Assembly: GCF_042675965.1 (NCBI RefSeq)
Contig: NZ_JBHTKJ010000016.1
Span: forward strand, 74,798 to 138,797
Reading direction: 5' to 3'
DNA length: 64,000 nucleotides
DNA from: Virgibacillus_R byunsanensis
Lineage (GTDB): Bacteria; Bacillota; Bacilli; Bacillales; Amphibacillaceae
Within the stretch, counting starts at the first letter, position 1. Every line of letters starts with the position of its first letter. Below are positions 1 to 8,883 of this stretch, piece after piece. Position numbers and translations under genes: made by a program. A model generated the notes under the pieces. It had not been told where the DNA came from. It did no database searches and saw only the letters and a list, made by a program, of their open reading frames with translations.

Positions 1-379
1 TTCCTCCTGGTACATAAACCCCAACTGATTCAAGAGGGGTTACTTTTTGGCCTAAGGTGACACCTGATTTTTCATTTGTAAACCAAGATTGTTCTTTTTG
101 AGCTTGGTGAAAGCTTGTAATATTAACTTTGGCTTGTTTGAGGGCTGACAGAAAATCAGAGGTAACTTGATTCCTTGCTTCATCAAACTCTTTCTTGCTT
201 ACAGTTAGTTGATCCAATTGGACTCGATCAAAAACTTCTGTAAATTTATATAATGCTTCATCCCCGTTCTGCATCACTTGCGAAATAATATCTTGAACGG
301 AATTGTCTAGTTCTTTAGCAGCAGTCTGAGAGATATTTCTATTGCTTTCCATAAACTGCTCAGTCGTTATAATTCTCAT
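1..379 (-). CDS. hisD: Histidinol dehydrogenase, N-terminal part (runs off window)
   Basis: About 126 N-terminal residues of HisD are present; the rest lies beyond the left edge. HisD oxidises L-histidinol to L-histidine in two NAD-dependent steps, the end of histidine synthesis. The reading frame opens with MRIITTEQF and reaches the conserved GVTLGQKVTPLESVGVYVPG region typical of the family. ATG at 379 follows a GGAGTG ribosome site and lies 7 bases after the hisG stop, so it is the third gene of a leftward hisZ-hisG-hisD operon. The identification is secure; only the truncation by the window limits it. Confidence 0.93.
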   Translation of the reverse strand, partial: MRIITTEQFMESNRNISQTAAKELDNSVQDIISQVMQNGDEALYKFTEVFDRVQLDQLTVSKKEFDEARNQVTSDFLSALKQAKVNITSFHQAQKEQSWFTNEKSGVTLGQKVTPLESVGVYVPGG

Positions 380-386
380 TATTTTA

Positions 387-1013
387 TCACTCCAAAGTGG
401 ACTTTAATGTATTGATAAATTGGTGAATACTTGTTGATTTAGTAGCAAAACTAGCCTTATTTACGATTAGTCTTGTACTAATGTCTTCTATTTCTTCTAA
501 AATAAATAACCCGTTTTCTTTTAAAGTATTTCCTGTTTCAACAATATCGACGATCGCATCTGCTAACCCAATAAGTGGTGCCAACTCTACGGAACCATTT
601 AATTTAACTGTTTCAACGGATCGACCATTTTGTTGAAAGTGTTTCTTCGCTACAGTTGGAAACTTGGATGCAATTGTCAGCTTCTGTGTATTATTTAATA
701 CTTGTTCAGATTTTCCAGCTACAACAAACTGACATTTCCCCAATTTTAAATCGAGCATTTCATAGACGTCAGCTTGGGCTTCTAGAATATTATCTTTTCC
801 AACAATACCAACATCTGCTGCGCCTTTTTCTACATATGTTGGGACATCAAGTGCTTTAACGAAAATTAACTTGATACGTTGATCATCGCTGTAAAAGACA
901 AGTTTTCGGCTTTTTTCATGAAAGTCTGTAAATTGTATTCCAGCATTCGTTAACAGCTGAATCGTGCTTTCTGCGGTTCGTCCTTTCGCTAATGCTAGTG
1001 TAATGGTATCCAC
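387..1013 (-). CDS. hisG: ATP phosphoribosyltransferase, short form
   Basis: HisG joins ATP and PRPP to give phosphoribosyl-ATP, the first and feedback-controlled step of histidine synthesis. At 208 residues it is the short form, which lacks the C-terminal regulatory domain and needs HisZ as partner; hisZ lies directly upstream. Family features seen are the MDTITLALAKGR start, the AADVGIVGKDN segment near residue 67 and the DAIVDIVETGNTLKENG PRPP-binding loop near residue 152. Translation starts at GTG 1013, eight bases after AAAGGAGG, and the hisZ stop codon abuts this GTG, which suggests translational coupling. Confidence 0.95.
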   Translation of the reverse strand: MDTITLALAKGRTAESTIQLLTNAGIQFTDFHEKSRKLVFYSDDQRIKLIFVKALDVPTYVEKGAADVGIVGKDNILEAQADVYEMLDLKLGKCQFVVAGKSEQVLNNTQKLTIASKFPTVAKKHFQQNGRSVETVKLNGSVELAPLIGLADAIVDIVETGNTLKENGLFILEEIEDISTRLIVNKASFATKSTSIHQFINTLKSTLE

Positions 1014-2255
1014 TTATGCATCCTCCTTTGGATCCTGAATAAGTTGGAGCAATTCATTAGAATCTTGGAACTGTATTTCCTTATTTTCATAGATAAGTAG
1101 GTTCAAACTTTTTTTGTACTGAATTGTCGTTTCAGGAATTTGTGCTTTTGCTCGATTTCCAGTGGAATATGTTAATACGTTGTATCCATCTTCACGTAAT
1201 CTGTATGCAGTAAATAAGGCTTCAGACTGTTTCTCCGTATCATAGTAAACAATAAAGTCGACTAACGTTTTCTCTTGGAGAGGGGAATACTGCTGTTTCA
1301 TAGCTTGAAATAGATAGTCGATTTCAAAGGCAAATCCAATAGCGGGTACTTCATCTGAGAATTGTTCGGCTAAGTTGTTATACCTTCCCCCCATTAAAAC
1401 AGGTTTGCCAAAATCCTCTACATATCCTTGGAAAATAATTCCGGAATAATAATTCATATTGTTGATTAGTCCGAGATCCATTACCACATAATCTTCTACT
1501 CCATATGCATGAAGCACATCAAACACGTCAATAAGATTTTGTAATTTTAATTGCATGTTTTCGTTCTGGATGACTTGTTTTGCTTTTTGAATCACCATTA
1601 TAGGATCCCCATATAAAAGGGGAATAGCTTCTATAGCAGATCGTACTGTAGGTTCAACTGTTAAGGTCTTAAGAAATGGCTCGATTTCTGCAATATTTTT
1701 TGATTGAATATAGGTTTGTAGTTGTTCTAATTCATGTTGTGATAGCTGAACGTGTTCAATTAACTCTTTAAAGAAACCTGCATGCCCAATTTCTATCTTG
1801 AAGTTTTTAAATCCAAGATCTTTCAACGTATGGATGGCAAGCATGATAACTTCTGCATCACTTTCAGGTGAATTTTCTCCAAAATATTCAATTCCTGCTT
1901 GCGTTCTTTCTTTATGTTCGTTTTGAGATTGACGAAATACATCAAGTACATAGTACAAACGTGATTCGTCTGATGACTTATACTTATCCAAGGCTGTCAT
2001 TCTTGTGATAGGTATCGTTACATCTGGACGCATGACCAACACATTTCCGGATGGATCAATCACTTTAATCATCTCATCCTTATTTACCGTTCCAGTAATA
2101 CTTGTATAAAGGTCATAGTATTCAAATGTGGAAGTCCGTACTTGTTGATATCCATAAGTGGTAAAGCGTGTTTTTAATGTTGTTATGAGATCGTCTATAA
2201 TTTCAAAGTCTTTAACACTCGTATCTTTGGTATTATCAAAAATATAGTTTTGCAT
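1014..2255 (-). CDS. hisZ: ATP phosphoribosyltransferase regulatory subunit
   Basis: HisZ is a histidyl-tRNA-synthetase paralogue that binds short-form HisG and makes the complex active and histidine-sensitive; it does not charge tRNA. The 413-residue protein shows class II synthetase-like segments: a RPDVTIPITRM motif near residue 76, YYVLDVFRQSQNEHKERTQAGIE near 101 and MGGRYNNLAEQF near 289. It is the first gene of the leftward his operon, starting at ATG 2255 after a GGAAGG site. The 112-bp gap to the divergent hisJ must hold both promoters; no T-box is visible in it. Confidence 0.94.
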   Translation of the reverse strand: MQNYIFDNTKDTSVKDFEIIDDLITTLKTRFTTYGYQQVRTSTFEYYDLYTSITGTVNKDEMIKVIDPSGNVLVMRPDVTIPITRMTALDKYKSSDESRLYYVLDVFRQSQNEHKERTQAGIEYFGENSPESDAEVIMLAIHTLKDLGFKNFKIEIGHAGFFKELIEHVQLSQHELEQLQTYIQSKNIAEIEPFLKTLTVEPTVRSAIEAIPLLYGDPIMVIQKAKQVIQNENMQLKLQNLIDVFDVLHAYGVEDYVVMDLGLINNMNYYSGIIFQGYVEDFGKPVLMGGRYNNLAEQFSDEVPAIGFAFEIDYLFQAMKQQYSPLQEKTLVDFIVYYDTEKQSEALFTAYRLREDGYNVLTYSTGNRAKAQIPETTIQYKKSLNLLIYENKEIQFQDSNELLQLIQDPKEDA

Positions 2256-2367
2256 AAAAATCTTCCTTCCAGTCTTGCGCTTTATTACTTTATCGCTTTA
2301 TCTAATTAAAGTTATATAGTATTCTAGTAATAAATGACGGAAAAGTCAATACAAAGGGGAGAAGTTT

Positions 2368-3168
2368 ATGTTCGATTATCATATTCACAGCAATTTCTCA
2401 GCAGATTGTAAGACACCAATGGAGAAAACAATTGAAACTGCTATTAAAATAGGTTTAAAGGAAATTTGTTTTACCGAGCATATCGATTATGATTATCCTG
2501 ATAAATCAATTGTGTTTGAGTTTGATTTAAGTGATTACGACAAGAAAATAATAAAAATGCAAGAAACATATGGGGAATATATTCGTATTAAAAAGGGTGT
2601 GGAGATTGGGTTACAGCCGCATCTGTTAACTCGGTATAATAATTTATTGGATAAAGAATCGTTTGATTTTATAATTGGTTCGATGCATACAACTGAAGGA
2701 AAGGATCTCCACTCTGGAGAGTTTTTCCAAAACAAAACTGTCGAGGAGGCATACCTTTCTTATTACGAAGAATTACTTTCGTGTGTGAAGCAGTTTAATC
2801 AATACAATATATTAGGCCATATAGATTTAGTAAAAAGATACTCGGCAAAAAAAAGCAATAATGATTTTCACGATATATTAATGTCGATTTTTGAGGAAAT
2901 CATTCCTAAAGGAAAAGGAATTGAATTGAATACGTCAGGGTATCGTTATGGATTAGAAAGTGGAATGCCTAGTGTTGATATTTTAAAACGATACAGGGAG
3001 TGCGGTGGTGAAATCATTACAATTGGTTCTGATTCCCATATCGATTCTACTTTGGCTTATCGGTTTAAGGATGGTCTTGAATTGCTTGAAGCGATCGGGT
3101 TTAACTATATTGCAACGTTCGATAAGCAAAAACCAACCTTTTATTCTATTAAAAGTCTGCTGAACTAA
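2368..3168 (+). CDS. hisJ: Histidinol-phosphatase, PHP family
   Basis: This 266-residue PHP-domain protein dephosphorylates histidinol phosphate, the step before HisD. It begins MFDYHIHSNFSADC, which holds the first metal-binding HxH pair, has FTEHIDYDYPD near residue 35, GSMHTTEG near 103 and GSDSH near 223, the standard metal ligands of the family. It is divergent from hisZGD and starts at ATG 2368 behind AAAGGGGAG. PHP proteins of this length next to his genes are HisJ/HisK; a different phosphoesterase role is unlikely in this context. Confidence 0.92.
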   Translation: MFDYHIHSNFSADCKTPMEKTIETAIKIGLKEICFTEHIDYDYPDKSIVFEFDLSDYDKKIIKMQETYGEYIRIKKGVEIGLQPHLLTRYNNLLDKESFDFIIGSMHTTEGKDLHSGEFFQNKTVEEAYLSYYEELLSCVKQFNQYNILGHIDLVKRYSAKKSNNDFHDILMSIFEEIIPKGKGIELNTSGYRYGLESGMPSVDILKRYRECGGEIITIGSDSHIDSTLAYRFKDGLELLEAIGFNYIATFDKQKPTFYSIKSLLN

Positions 3169-3269
3169 TGGACGAGAATGTCGTAAACTTTAGGTATATT
3201 ATAAAGCAAAAAACACGGTTAGATGCTATAATGGTTTTGATAAAATAATAATTATAGCTGGTGTATAAA

Positions 3270-3662
3270 ATGAATCAACTAAAGAAATTTCTTCTAATAA
3301 TTGGCGGCTTGCTTTCACTAGGACTTGGGATATTAGGTATAATATTACCATTAATACCAACTACGCCTTTATTACTATTAGCTGCAGCTTGTTTCATACG
3401 TAGCTCTAATGACTTATACGAATGGTTGATCTCAAATAAATATTTTGGCACTTATATAGAAAATTTTCGATTAGGTAAAGGTATTCCATTAAAAGCGAAG
3501 ATTACAGGTGTAACGGTATTGTGGTTATCGATGGGTTATACGATATTATTTGTAATCCCTCTCTTAGTAATAAAGCTTATTTTATTATTTATAGGTTCGT
3601 TTTTTACATGGTTTATTTTAAAACAAAAGACGTTATGTAAAACAGAGCAGCAAACGAGCTAA
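3270..3662 (+). CDS. DUF454 (YbaN-type) membrane protein
   Basis: A small inner-membrane protein of about 130 residues and unknown biochemical role. It shows the DUF454 signature: an N-terminal hydrophobic helix, the IILPLIPTTPLLLLAAACFIRSS segment, a short soluble stretch LISNKYFGTYIENFRLGKG, then two C-terminal membrane helices. GTG 3261 is a possible alternative start, but ATG 3270 is better placed behind GGTG. An extended -10 (TGCTATAAT at 3224-3232) lies just upstream. It is followed 14 bases later by the DUF915 gene and may be cotranscribed with it. Confidence 0.82.
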   Translation: MNQLKKFLLIIGGLLSLGLGILGIILPLIPTTPLLLLAAACFIRSSNDLYEWLISNKYFGTYIENFRLGKGIPLKAKITGVTVLWLSMGYTILFVIPLLVIKLILLFIGSFFTWFILKQKTLCKTEQQTS

Positions 3663-3676
3663 ATGGGGTTACATTT

Positions 3677-4504
3677 TTGAGAAGAAAACATATCATTGGA
3701 TTAACAACCTTGTGTACAATTATCATATGTGTTTTAGTTATGACAAACTTTCCTAAGGAGACTAAGTCTGAATTGGAAATAAATACTAGTAATCCAACTG
3801 TGTTTGTTCATGGTTATAAAGGAACACATAATTCATTTGGGTCTATGTTAGGCCGGTTTGAGGAAGAGTACAAATGGGGTAATAAAGCAATCGTGTACCG
3901 AATTTCCAAACAAGGGGATTTGCGAAGGTATAACCTTAATAAAGGTAAGAGGGAACCGGCTTTCATTCAAGTTATTTTTGAGGATAACCGAGCCAATTTC
4001 ATCGACACTACTCAATGGCTGTCAAAAGTTATGAACGATCTAAGAGTGGCTTACCACATTGATACTGTTAATCTAGTTGGACATTCCATGGGAGGCATCG
4101 TTGCTCTTAAATACCTGGAGGAATATCAACATTCAGAGCGTTTCCCCATGATGGATAAGCTAATTACAATTGGAAGTCCATTTGATGGTATATACAGTGA
4201 AACGTATTTTCAACTTAATCGGGATCCTGCAACAATTGATTTAAGGCAAGACTCTAGTGCATTACAATTACTTCAGAAAAATAAACAATCGATACCAAAT
4301 CGACTTCGTGTATTGAATATAGGAAGTACTGGTGATTTAGTAGCAACGCCACAAAGTGTGCAGGCATTACGAACTATTATACCAAGTGACCAATTAGAAG
4401 AAGTTATGATTAAAAACGACGACTTAGGACATAGTGAACTGCATGAAAACAAAGAGGTGGATTATTTAATTCACAAATTCCTGTGGCAAGATGACGTCCA
4501 ATAA
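3677..4504 (+). CDS. DUF915 alpha/beta hydrolase, membrane-anchored or secreted
   Basis: A 275-residue alpha/beta-hydrolase fold protein of the DUF915 family. An N-terminal hydrophobic helix (about residues 5-22) exports or anchors it. The domain starts with TVFVHGYKGTHNS; the nucleophile elbow VNLVGHSMGGIVALKYL lies near residue 133, with Ser as probable nucleophile, and a late DLGHSELHENKEV supplies a His. The substrate is unknown; family members include lipase-like and cell-surface hydrolases. Translation begins at TTG 3677 behind GGGGTT; no nearer ATG exists. It follows the DUF454 gene closely. Confidence 0.85.
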   Translation: MRRKHIIGLTTLCTIIICVLVMTNFPKETKSELEINTSNPTVFVHGYKGTHNSFGSMLGRFEEEYKWGNKAIVYRISKQGDLRRYNLNKGKREPAFIQVIFEDNRANFIDTTQWLSKVMNDLRVAYHIDTVNLVGHSMGGIVALKYLEEYQHSERFPMMDKLITIGSPFDGIYSETYFQLNRDPATIDLRQDSSALQLLQKNKQSIPNRLRVLNIGSTGDLVATPQSVQALRTIIPSDQLEEVMIKNDDLGHSELHENKEVDYLIHKFLWQDDVQ

Positions 4505-4576
4505 CTTATAATATTGCAGTATGATTAATATAAATCGGATATTTTTAAAAGGAATGATTAGGTGGTAAATCATCAT

Positions 4577-5482
4577 ATGTACGATAAATTAACGAAGATT
4601 ACATCCCAGAAAAATGTGATGGTTAATGAGCCCTTGAGAAATCATACGTATACTAAATTAGGTGGTAAAGCAGATTTTTTAGTTACCCCAGAAGCGTATG
4701 AAGAAGTACAGCAAATTGTTAAGCTGGCGAATGCAGAGGACATTAAATTCACATTATTAGGAAATGGATCAAACTTAATCGTCAAAGACGGTGGTATCCG
4801 GGGCATTGTAATGAATTTGAAGCAATTAACTACGATTAACACAGATGGTAAAACCATTGTTGCCCAAAGTGGTGCCAAAATTATTGATGTATCCAGAGAA
4901 GCTTTAAGCAATAAGCTATCGGGAATGGAATTTGCTTGTGGAATTCCTGGTTCAGTTGGTGGTGCGTTATTTATGAATGCCGGTGCATATGGTGGAGAGA
5001 TAAAAGATGTTCTTGTAAGCACCATTGTTGTTGATAAAGAAGGTGATCTTTACTCGCTATCTGCTGCTGAATTAGATTTGGAATACCGCACTAGTAACAT
5101 CCCAGATAAAGGTTACATTGTTCTAGAGGCTACATTTATACTAAAAGACGGTCACTATGATGAAATCAAAGCAATTATGGATGATCTCACATTTAAACGT
5201 GAATCAAAGCAGCCATTAGAGTATCCTTCATGCGGAAGTGTATTTAAGCGGCCACCAGGGTATTTTGCTGGTAAGTTAATTCAAGATAGTAATTTACAAG
5301 GAAAGCAAATAGGTGGAGCACAGGTATCTTTAAAACATGCAGGATTTATTGTCAATAAAGATAATGCGTCTGCAAAGGAATATATTGATTTAATTCATTT
5401 TGTACAGGAAACGGTGAAAGATAAATTTGGAGTCAATTTAGAGCGTGAAGTGAAAATTATTGGTGAAGAAACAAATAAATAA
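4577..5482 (+). CDS. murB: UDP-N-acetylenolpyruvoylglucosamine reductase
   Basis: MurB reduces UDP-GlcNAc-enolpyruvate to UDP-MurNAc with NADPH and FAD, an early cytoplasmic step of peptidoglycan synthesis. The ~301-residue protein shows the FAD-binding segment (LGNGSNLIVKDGG, then GMEFACGIPGSVGGALFMNAGAYGGE) and the type II catalytic motif YPSCGSVFKRP near residue 220. GTG 4562 would add five residues, but AGGTGG at 4560-4565 is a ribosome site for ATG 4577. It lies alone between the DUF915 gene and a shared terminator facing the ehu operon. Confidence 0.95.
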   Translation: MYDKLTKITSQKNVMVNEPLRNHTYTKLGGKADFLVTPEAYEEVQQIVKLANAEDIKFTLLGNGSNLIVKDGGIRGIVMNLKQLTTINTDGKTIVAQSGAKIIDVSREALSNKLSGMEFACGIPGSVGGALFMNAGAYGGEIKDVLVSTIVVDKEGDLYSLSAAELDLEYRTSNIPDKGYIVLEATFILKDGHYDEIKAIMDDLTFKRESKQPLEYPSCGSVFKRPPGYFAGKLIQDSNLQGKQIGGAQVSLKHAGFIVNKDNASAKEYIDLIHFVQETVKDKFGVNLEREVKIIGEETNK

Positions 5483-5522
5483 AAAGCGCAATGATGAGAA
5501 AAAATCTCATCATTGCGCTTTT
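5481..5522. terminator. Bidirectional terminator between murB and ehuA
   Basis: A 16-bp perfect stem (AAGCGCAATGATGAGA with its complement) around a short A-rich loop, with T runs on both strands. It can end both murB and the convergent ehu operon. Confidence 0.9.
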
Positions 5523-5532
5523 GTTGTTCTGC

Positions 5533-6357
5533 TTATGAATTTCTAAACCTGTGTAGAAAGGTTTGTAAGCGTTCGTTTGTTGGGTTCTCAATAACTTCGC
5601 TAGGTGGTCCTTCTTCTGCAATAACACCATTATCTAAAAATAGAACACGATCAGCAATATCTAGTGCGAATTCCATTTCATGGGTAACAAGTACCATTGC
5701 CATTTCGCCTTCTTTGGCGATATCACGAATAACCTCTAATACTTCACCAACCAGTTCTGGGTCAAGTGCAGATGTTACCTCATCAAATAACATGATTTTT
5801 GGACGCATTACAAGTGCCCGTGCCATGGCAACACGCTGCTTTTGTCCACCGGAAAGCTGGTTTGGATAATTATCTAATTTATCGCCTAAGCCAACTTTTT
5901 CCAGCATTTCAATCGAACGGTTTTTAGCTTCTTGTTTATCTTCCTTTTGGACATGAATGGGTGCTGTCATACAGTTTTCTAAAATTGTCATATGCGGGAA
6001 AAGGTTAAAGTGCTGGAATACCATCCCAATATTACCACGAACTTCACGTAAATGTTTTTCGTTAGCTGGTACAAGCTCTCCATTCTTCTCCATATGCCAT
6101 AGATTATCCCCGTCTACAATAATGGATCCTGAAGTTGGTTGCTCTAATGTCATTAACATACGAATGATCGTCGTTTTACCGGAACCACTTGGACCGATCA
6201 CGGCAACTTTTTCTGAAGGCATAATATCTAAATTTATACCTTTTAAAACTTCGACATCACCAAATGATTTGTACACATTTTCATATCTTACAATTGGTTC
6301 TCCAGAAACGCCAACTGACTGATCTACATCTTTACTTTTTAACTCTGGTTCTGACAT
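5533..6357 (-). CDS. ehuA: Ectoine/hydroxyectoine ABC transporter, ATPase
   Basis: The nucleotide-binding subunit of a polar amino acid-type importer. Walker A GPSGSGKTT lies near residue 55, the Q-loop GMVFQHFNLFPH near 114, the signature LSGGQKQR near 167 and Walker B MLFDEVTSALDPE near 189, with a VTHEM switch histidine. It is the last gene of ehuB-ehuC-ehuD-ehuA; its ATG directly abuts the ehuD end, so translation is coupled. The substrate assignment comes from the binding protein, not from this subunit. Confidence 0.88.
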   Translation of the reverse strand: MSEPELKSKDVDQSVGVSGEPIVRYENVYKSFGDVEVLKGINLDIMPSEKVAVIGPSGSGKTTIIRMLMTLEQPTSGSIIVDGDNLWHMEKNGELVPANEKHLREVRGNIGMVFQHFNLFPHMTILENCMTAPIHVQKEDKQEAKNRSIEMLEKVGLGDKLDNYPNQLSGGQKQRVAMARALVMRPKIMLFDEVTSALDPELVGEVLEVIRDIAKEGEMAMVLVTHEMEFALDIADRVLFLDNGVIAEEGPPSEVIENPTNERLQTFLHRFRNS

Positions 6358-7082
6358 TATGATACAGCTCCTTTACCTTCTTCTATCGGTTTACTACCAG
6401 ACGGTGCTTTTTTATCAAAACGCCGATTCATTTTCTTCTCTAACTTCTTAATAAGAATAGCAGAAGGATAACTTAATGCTAAGAATAATATTGCCACAAT
6501 TGTAAGTGCCTCCAGATATTTCCAATGCTGTGCTCCATAGCTATTAGCCATGTGCAATATACCTACAACTCCAATTGTTGAAGCTAATGGAACTTCCTTA
6601 AACATAATGATTAAGTAGTTTCCTAGCATAGGAATCGTCGGAGGTATTGCTTGTGGTAATATTATTTTAGACCATTTCTGCCTTGTAGAAAAGTTCAATG
6701 CTTTTGAAGCTTCCCATTGCCCCTTTTCCACACCTTCTATACCTGAACGATAAACTTCTCCAATGTAGGTACTAAAGTGTACACCCAGACCTAAGACCGC
6801 GCATGTAAAAGGGTCTAAAGTGACTCCGACTACAGGAACCATCGGCCACGCGTAAAAGAGAAAGAATAACTGTACAAGTGGTGGTGTGGAACGAATAAAT
6901 TCCATTACCCATGTAACAATCCAATTAAGTGGTTTAAATGGTATGCGACGTAAAAACGTCCAAGCAAAGCCGAAAATTAGTGCAAATAAGTAACATGCGA
7001 CTGTAAGGGCTATTGTAATTCCTAAACCTTGGATAACGATAGGGAAGGCGTCAAAGAATATATCCCAACTCCAATTATTCAT
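6357..7082 (-). CDS. ehuD: Ectoine/hydroxyectoine ABC transporter, permease
   Basis: A 241-residue HisMQ-type membrane permease with about five hydrophobic helices. The EAA loop that contacts the ATPase reads EASKALNFSTRQKWSKIILPQA near residue 143. The C-terminus is basic and cytoplasmic. It overlaps ehuC and ehuA by a base at each end, so the permease and ATPase genes are translated as a unit. EhuC and EhuD are expected to form a heterodimeric channel. Confidence 0.87.
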   Translation of the reverse strand: MNNWSWDIFFDAFPIVIQGLGITIALTVACYLFALIFGFAWTFLRRIPFKPLNWIVTWVMEFIRSTPPLVQLFFLFYAWPMVPVVGVTLDPFTCAVLGLGVHFSTYIGEVYRSGIEGVEKGQWEASKALNFSTRQKWSKIILPQAIPPTIPMLGNYLIIMFKEVPLASTIGVVGILHMANSYGAQHWKYLEALTIVAILFLALSYPSAILIKKLEKKMNRRFDKKAPSGSKPIEEGKGAVS

Positions 7083-7741
7083 TAGGTGGCCACCCCTTTC
7101 TTAGAAATGCTTTCCGCTTTGCGTGTTAACCAAATTAATGGAAGTGCCATAATAAAGTAGAAAACAAGCACTAACATGTAAACGGTTGGCGCTGCAGATA
7201 GATCGGAGCTTCTTAAAATATCTCCATAATACAAGATATCTGTCATACCAATTAGTGACACTAATGAAGTTGCTTTTAACATTTGAATGAGATAATTTCC
7301 GAATTCTGGTAACATCATACGCACTGCCTGTGGGAAAATAACTAATCGCATCCGTTGAAAACGCGACATATTTAATGCAGTACTTGCCTCAGTCTGTCCC
7401 TTTGCAACAGCTAGAATAGACCCACGAACAATCTCAGACATATATGCACCATAGTTTAATGATATAGCTAATACACCTGCTAGTAGGTTACTTCCTAAAT
7501 CAATACCAAATAACATTGGGAGTGCATAGTATAACCAAAATAATTGAACAATTAAAGATGTGCCACGGAAGATCTCTACGTAGAAACCAGTGAATTTTCG
7601 GAGGATAACGTTATTTGAAAGGCGACAGAGTCCAGCAATAAAAGCAAATAGATATCCGAAAATAGCGGAAAAAATAAGAACAATAATGGTAATCTCTATT
7701 CCTTTCATCAGAACCGGAAAGACTTCAGCTATAGCGCTAAT
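7082..7741 (-). CDS. ehuC: Ectoine/hydroxyectoine ABC transporter, permease (apparent ATT start)
   Basis: The second HisMQ-type permease, about 219 residues, with an EAA loop EASTALNMSRFQRMRLVIFPQA near residue 118. The start is odd. The Shine-Dalgarno AAAGGAG covers 7756-7750; the GTG at 7750 lies inside it and cannot be its start. The only codon at normal distance (8 bases) is ATT at 7741, giving (M)SAIAEVFPVLMKG. No ATG, GTG or TTG lies in frame between the upstream stop and this point other than that GTG. It lies 209 bp after ehuB, separated by two inverted repeats. Confidence 0.86.
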   Translation of the reverse strand: MSAIAEVFPVLMKGIEITIIVLIFSAIFGYLFAFIAGLCRLSNNVILRKFTGFYVEIFRGTSLIVQLFWLYYALPMLFGIDLGSNLLAGVLAISLNYGAYMSEIVRGSILAVAKGQTEASTALNMSRFQRMRLVIFPQAVRMMLPEFGNYLIQMLKATSLVSLIGMTDILYYGDILRSSDLSAAPTVYMLVLVFYFIMALPLIWLTRKAESISKKGVAT

Positions 7742-7783
7742 AGTGATCACTCCTTTACGGATTTAATTTTTATGGAAAAAAGG

Positions 7784-7822
7784 ATAGGGTCAGACCCCCT
7801 GGATGAGGGAGTCGGACCCTAT
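7784..7822. repeat. GGGTC/GACCC inverted repeat between ehuB and ehuC
   Basis: An ATAGGGTC arm at 7784-7791 is matched by GACCCTAT at 7815-7822, with an inner near-match GAC/GTC. It is an intercistronic hairpin without a T run, so RNA stabilisation or partial attenuation is likelier than termination. Confidence 0.6.
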
Positions 7823-7865
7823 GGAGTCAATGGTATATTTTTTATAGATTTAACTATAACTTTTA

Positions 7866-7953
7866 GCAGGTAAGAAAATATAAAACTTTCTTATCTGCAT
7901 AAGTGCAACTAGGTCATTCGCCACAAGTCTTGGCGAATGACAAGTTTTCTAAT
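7866..7953. repeat. Structured dispersed repeat, copy 1 (short form)
   Basis: Hairpin 1 pairs GCAGGTAAGAAA with TTTCTTATCTGC; the linker is CATAAGTGCAACT; hairpin 2 pairs TCATTCGCCA with TGGCGAATGA; the element ends AAGTTTTCTAAT. Five further copies occur at 10266, 17251, 23402, 24152 and 27731. This copy lies inside the ehu operon just after the ehuB stop. Confidence 0.85.
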
Positions 7954-7959
7954 CTTTTT

Positions 7960-8883
7960 TTAAACGTTGCCGCCACATACTTTTTCTGTAGTAATATCTG
8001 ATGGAACAGCATTCATTTCTTCACTAAAGCTATTTGCTTCTAATAATTCTGCAACAGTACCATCTTCTTTCAATTCAGCAAGCTTTTCATTATATGCTTC
8101 ACGTAAATCGTCACTGTCACTATGGAAAGCTGCTGCACCATAACTTGGTACACCTTCAACATCAGGCTGTTCAAATTCATTAACAAATTCTAATGCATCT
8201 GTATCAGCTGACTCTAATGCCATTTTAATTGTCATCTCTGTACCAGTTGTAGCATCAGCACGTCCTGATTCTACAGCTGAGAATGTTGCCGGAATGTCAT
8301 CCGCACTTTGGATTTGACCTGCGTCTACACCCTCCGTTTTAAGGAATTCATTCTCTGTTGCACCAGCCATAACGGAAACAGTTATGTCGGGATTGTCAGC
8401 AATATCTTTATAGCTAGTTATGCCTAACGGATTACCTTTTTGTACGATTAATCCTTCACCATACATCATTTCTGGTTCACCGAAATCAACGTTTTCACAG
8501 CGGTCAGGGTTAATTGCCATACCAGCAGTTATTACATCAAACTGTTGGGCATTTAGACCTGGAATAAGCTGTCCAAAGTCAGCAAGTTGTGAATCCATTT
8601 CCTCGATTCCTAGTTCTGCAAAGACTGCAGCTGCTATATCTACTGCCGCTCCTTTTAATTCACCATCTTCTTCATATGCATAAGGTTTCTCATTTGCAAA
8701 ACCAATCGTTACTTTTCCTTCCTCTTGTAATTGTGCTAGTAAACTATCGTCAACTTCACCTTCACCTTCACCATCACCATTACTATCGCTATCACCATCT
8801 CCACTTGTATCATCAGATCCGCATGCAGCGAGTAGAATAAAAGAAAAGCTTAATACTAAACTAAGTAACAGTTTCTTATTCAT
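7960..8883 (-). CDS. ehuB: Ectoine/hydroxyectoine-binding lipoprotein
   Basis: The solute-binding protein of the importer, 307 residues. A lipoprotein signal ends at LAACG (Cys near residue 21); a long Gly/Asp/Glu-rich linker follows, then a type 3 periplasmic-binding fold starting VTIGFANEKPYAYEEDG. EhuB-like features include GLNAQQFDVITAGMAINPDRC, ESGRADATTGTEM and a C-terminal DITTEKVCGGNV, with Cys residues at 129 and near the end that could form a disulfide. It is first in the operon and separated from ehuC by hairpins, which would allow more binding protein than permease. A decayed copy of its 3' end lies at 10359-10463. Confidence 0.9.
   Translation of the reverse strand: MNKKLLLSLVLSFSFILLAACGSDDTSGDGDSDSNGDGEGEGEVDDSLLAQLQEEGKVTIGFANEKPYAYEEDGELKGAAVDIAAAVFAELGIEEMDSQLADFGQLIPGLNAQQFDVITAGMAINPDRCENVDFGEPEMMYGEGLIVQKGNPLGITSYKDIADNPDITVSVMAGATENEFLKTEGVDAGQIQSADDIPATFSAVESGRADATTGTEMTIKMALESADTDALEFVNEFEQPDVEGVPSYGAAAFHSDSDDLREAYNEKLAELKEDGTVAELLEANSFSEEMNAVPSDITTEKVCGGNV

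Noticed and set aside
5533..8883. Glutamine or cystine importer instead of ectoine importer
   Set aside because: The ATPase and permeases are ambiguous, but the binding protein has EhuB-specific features (NPDRC, C-terminal Cys tail).
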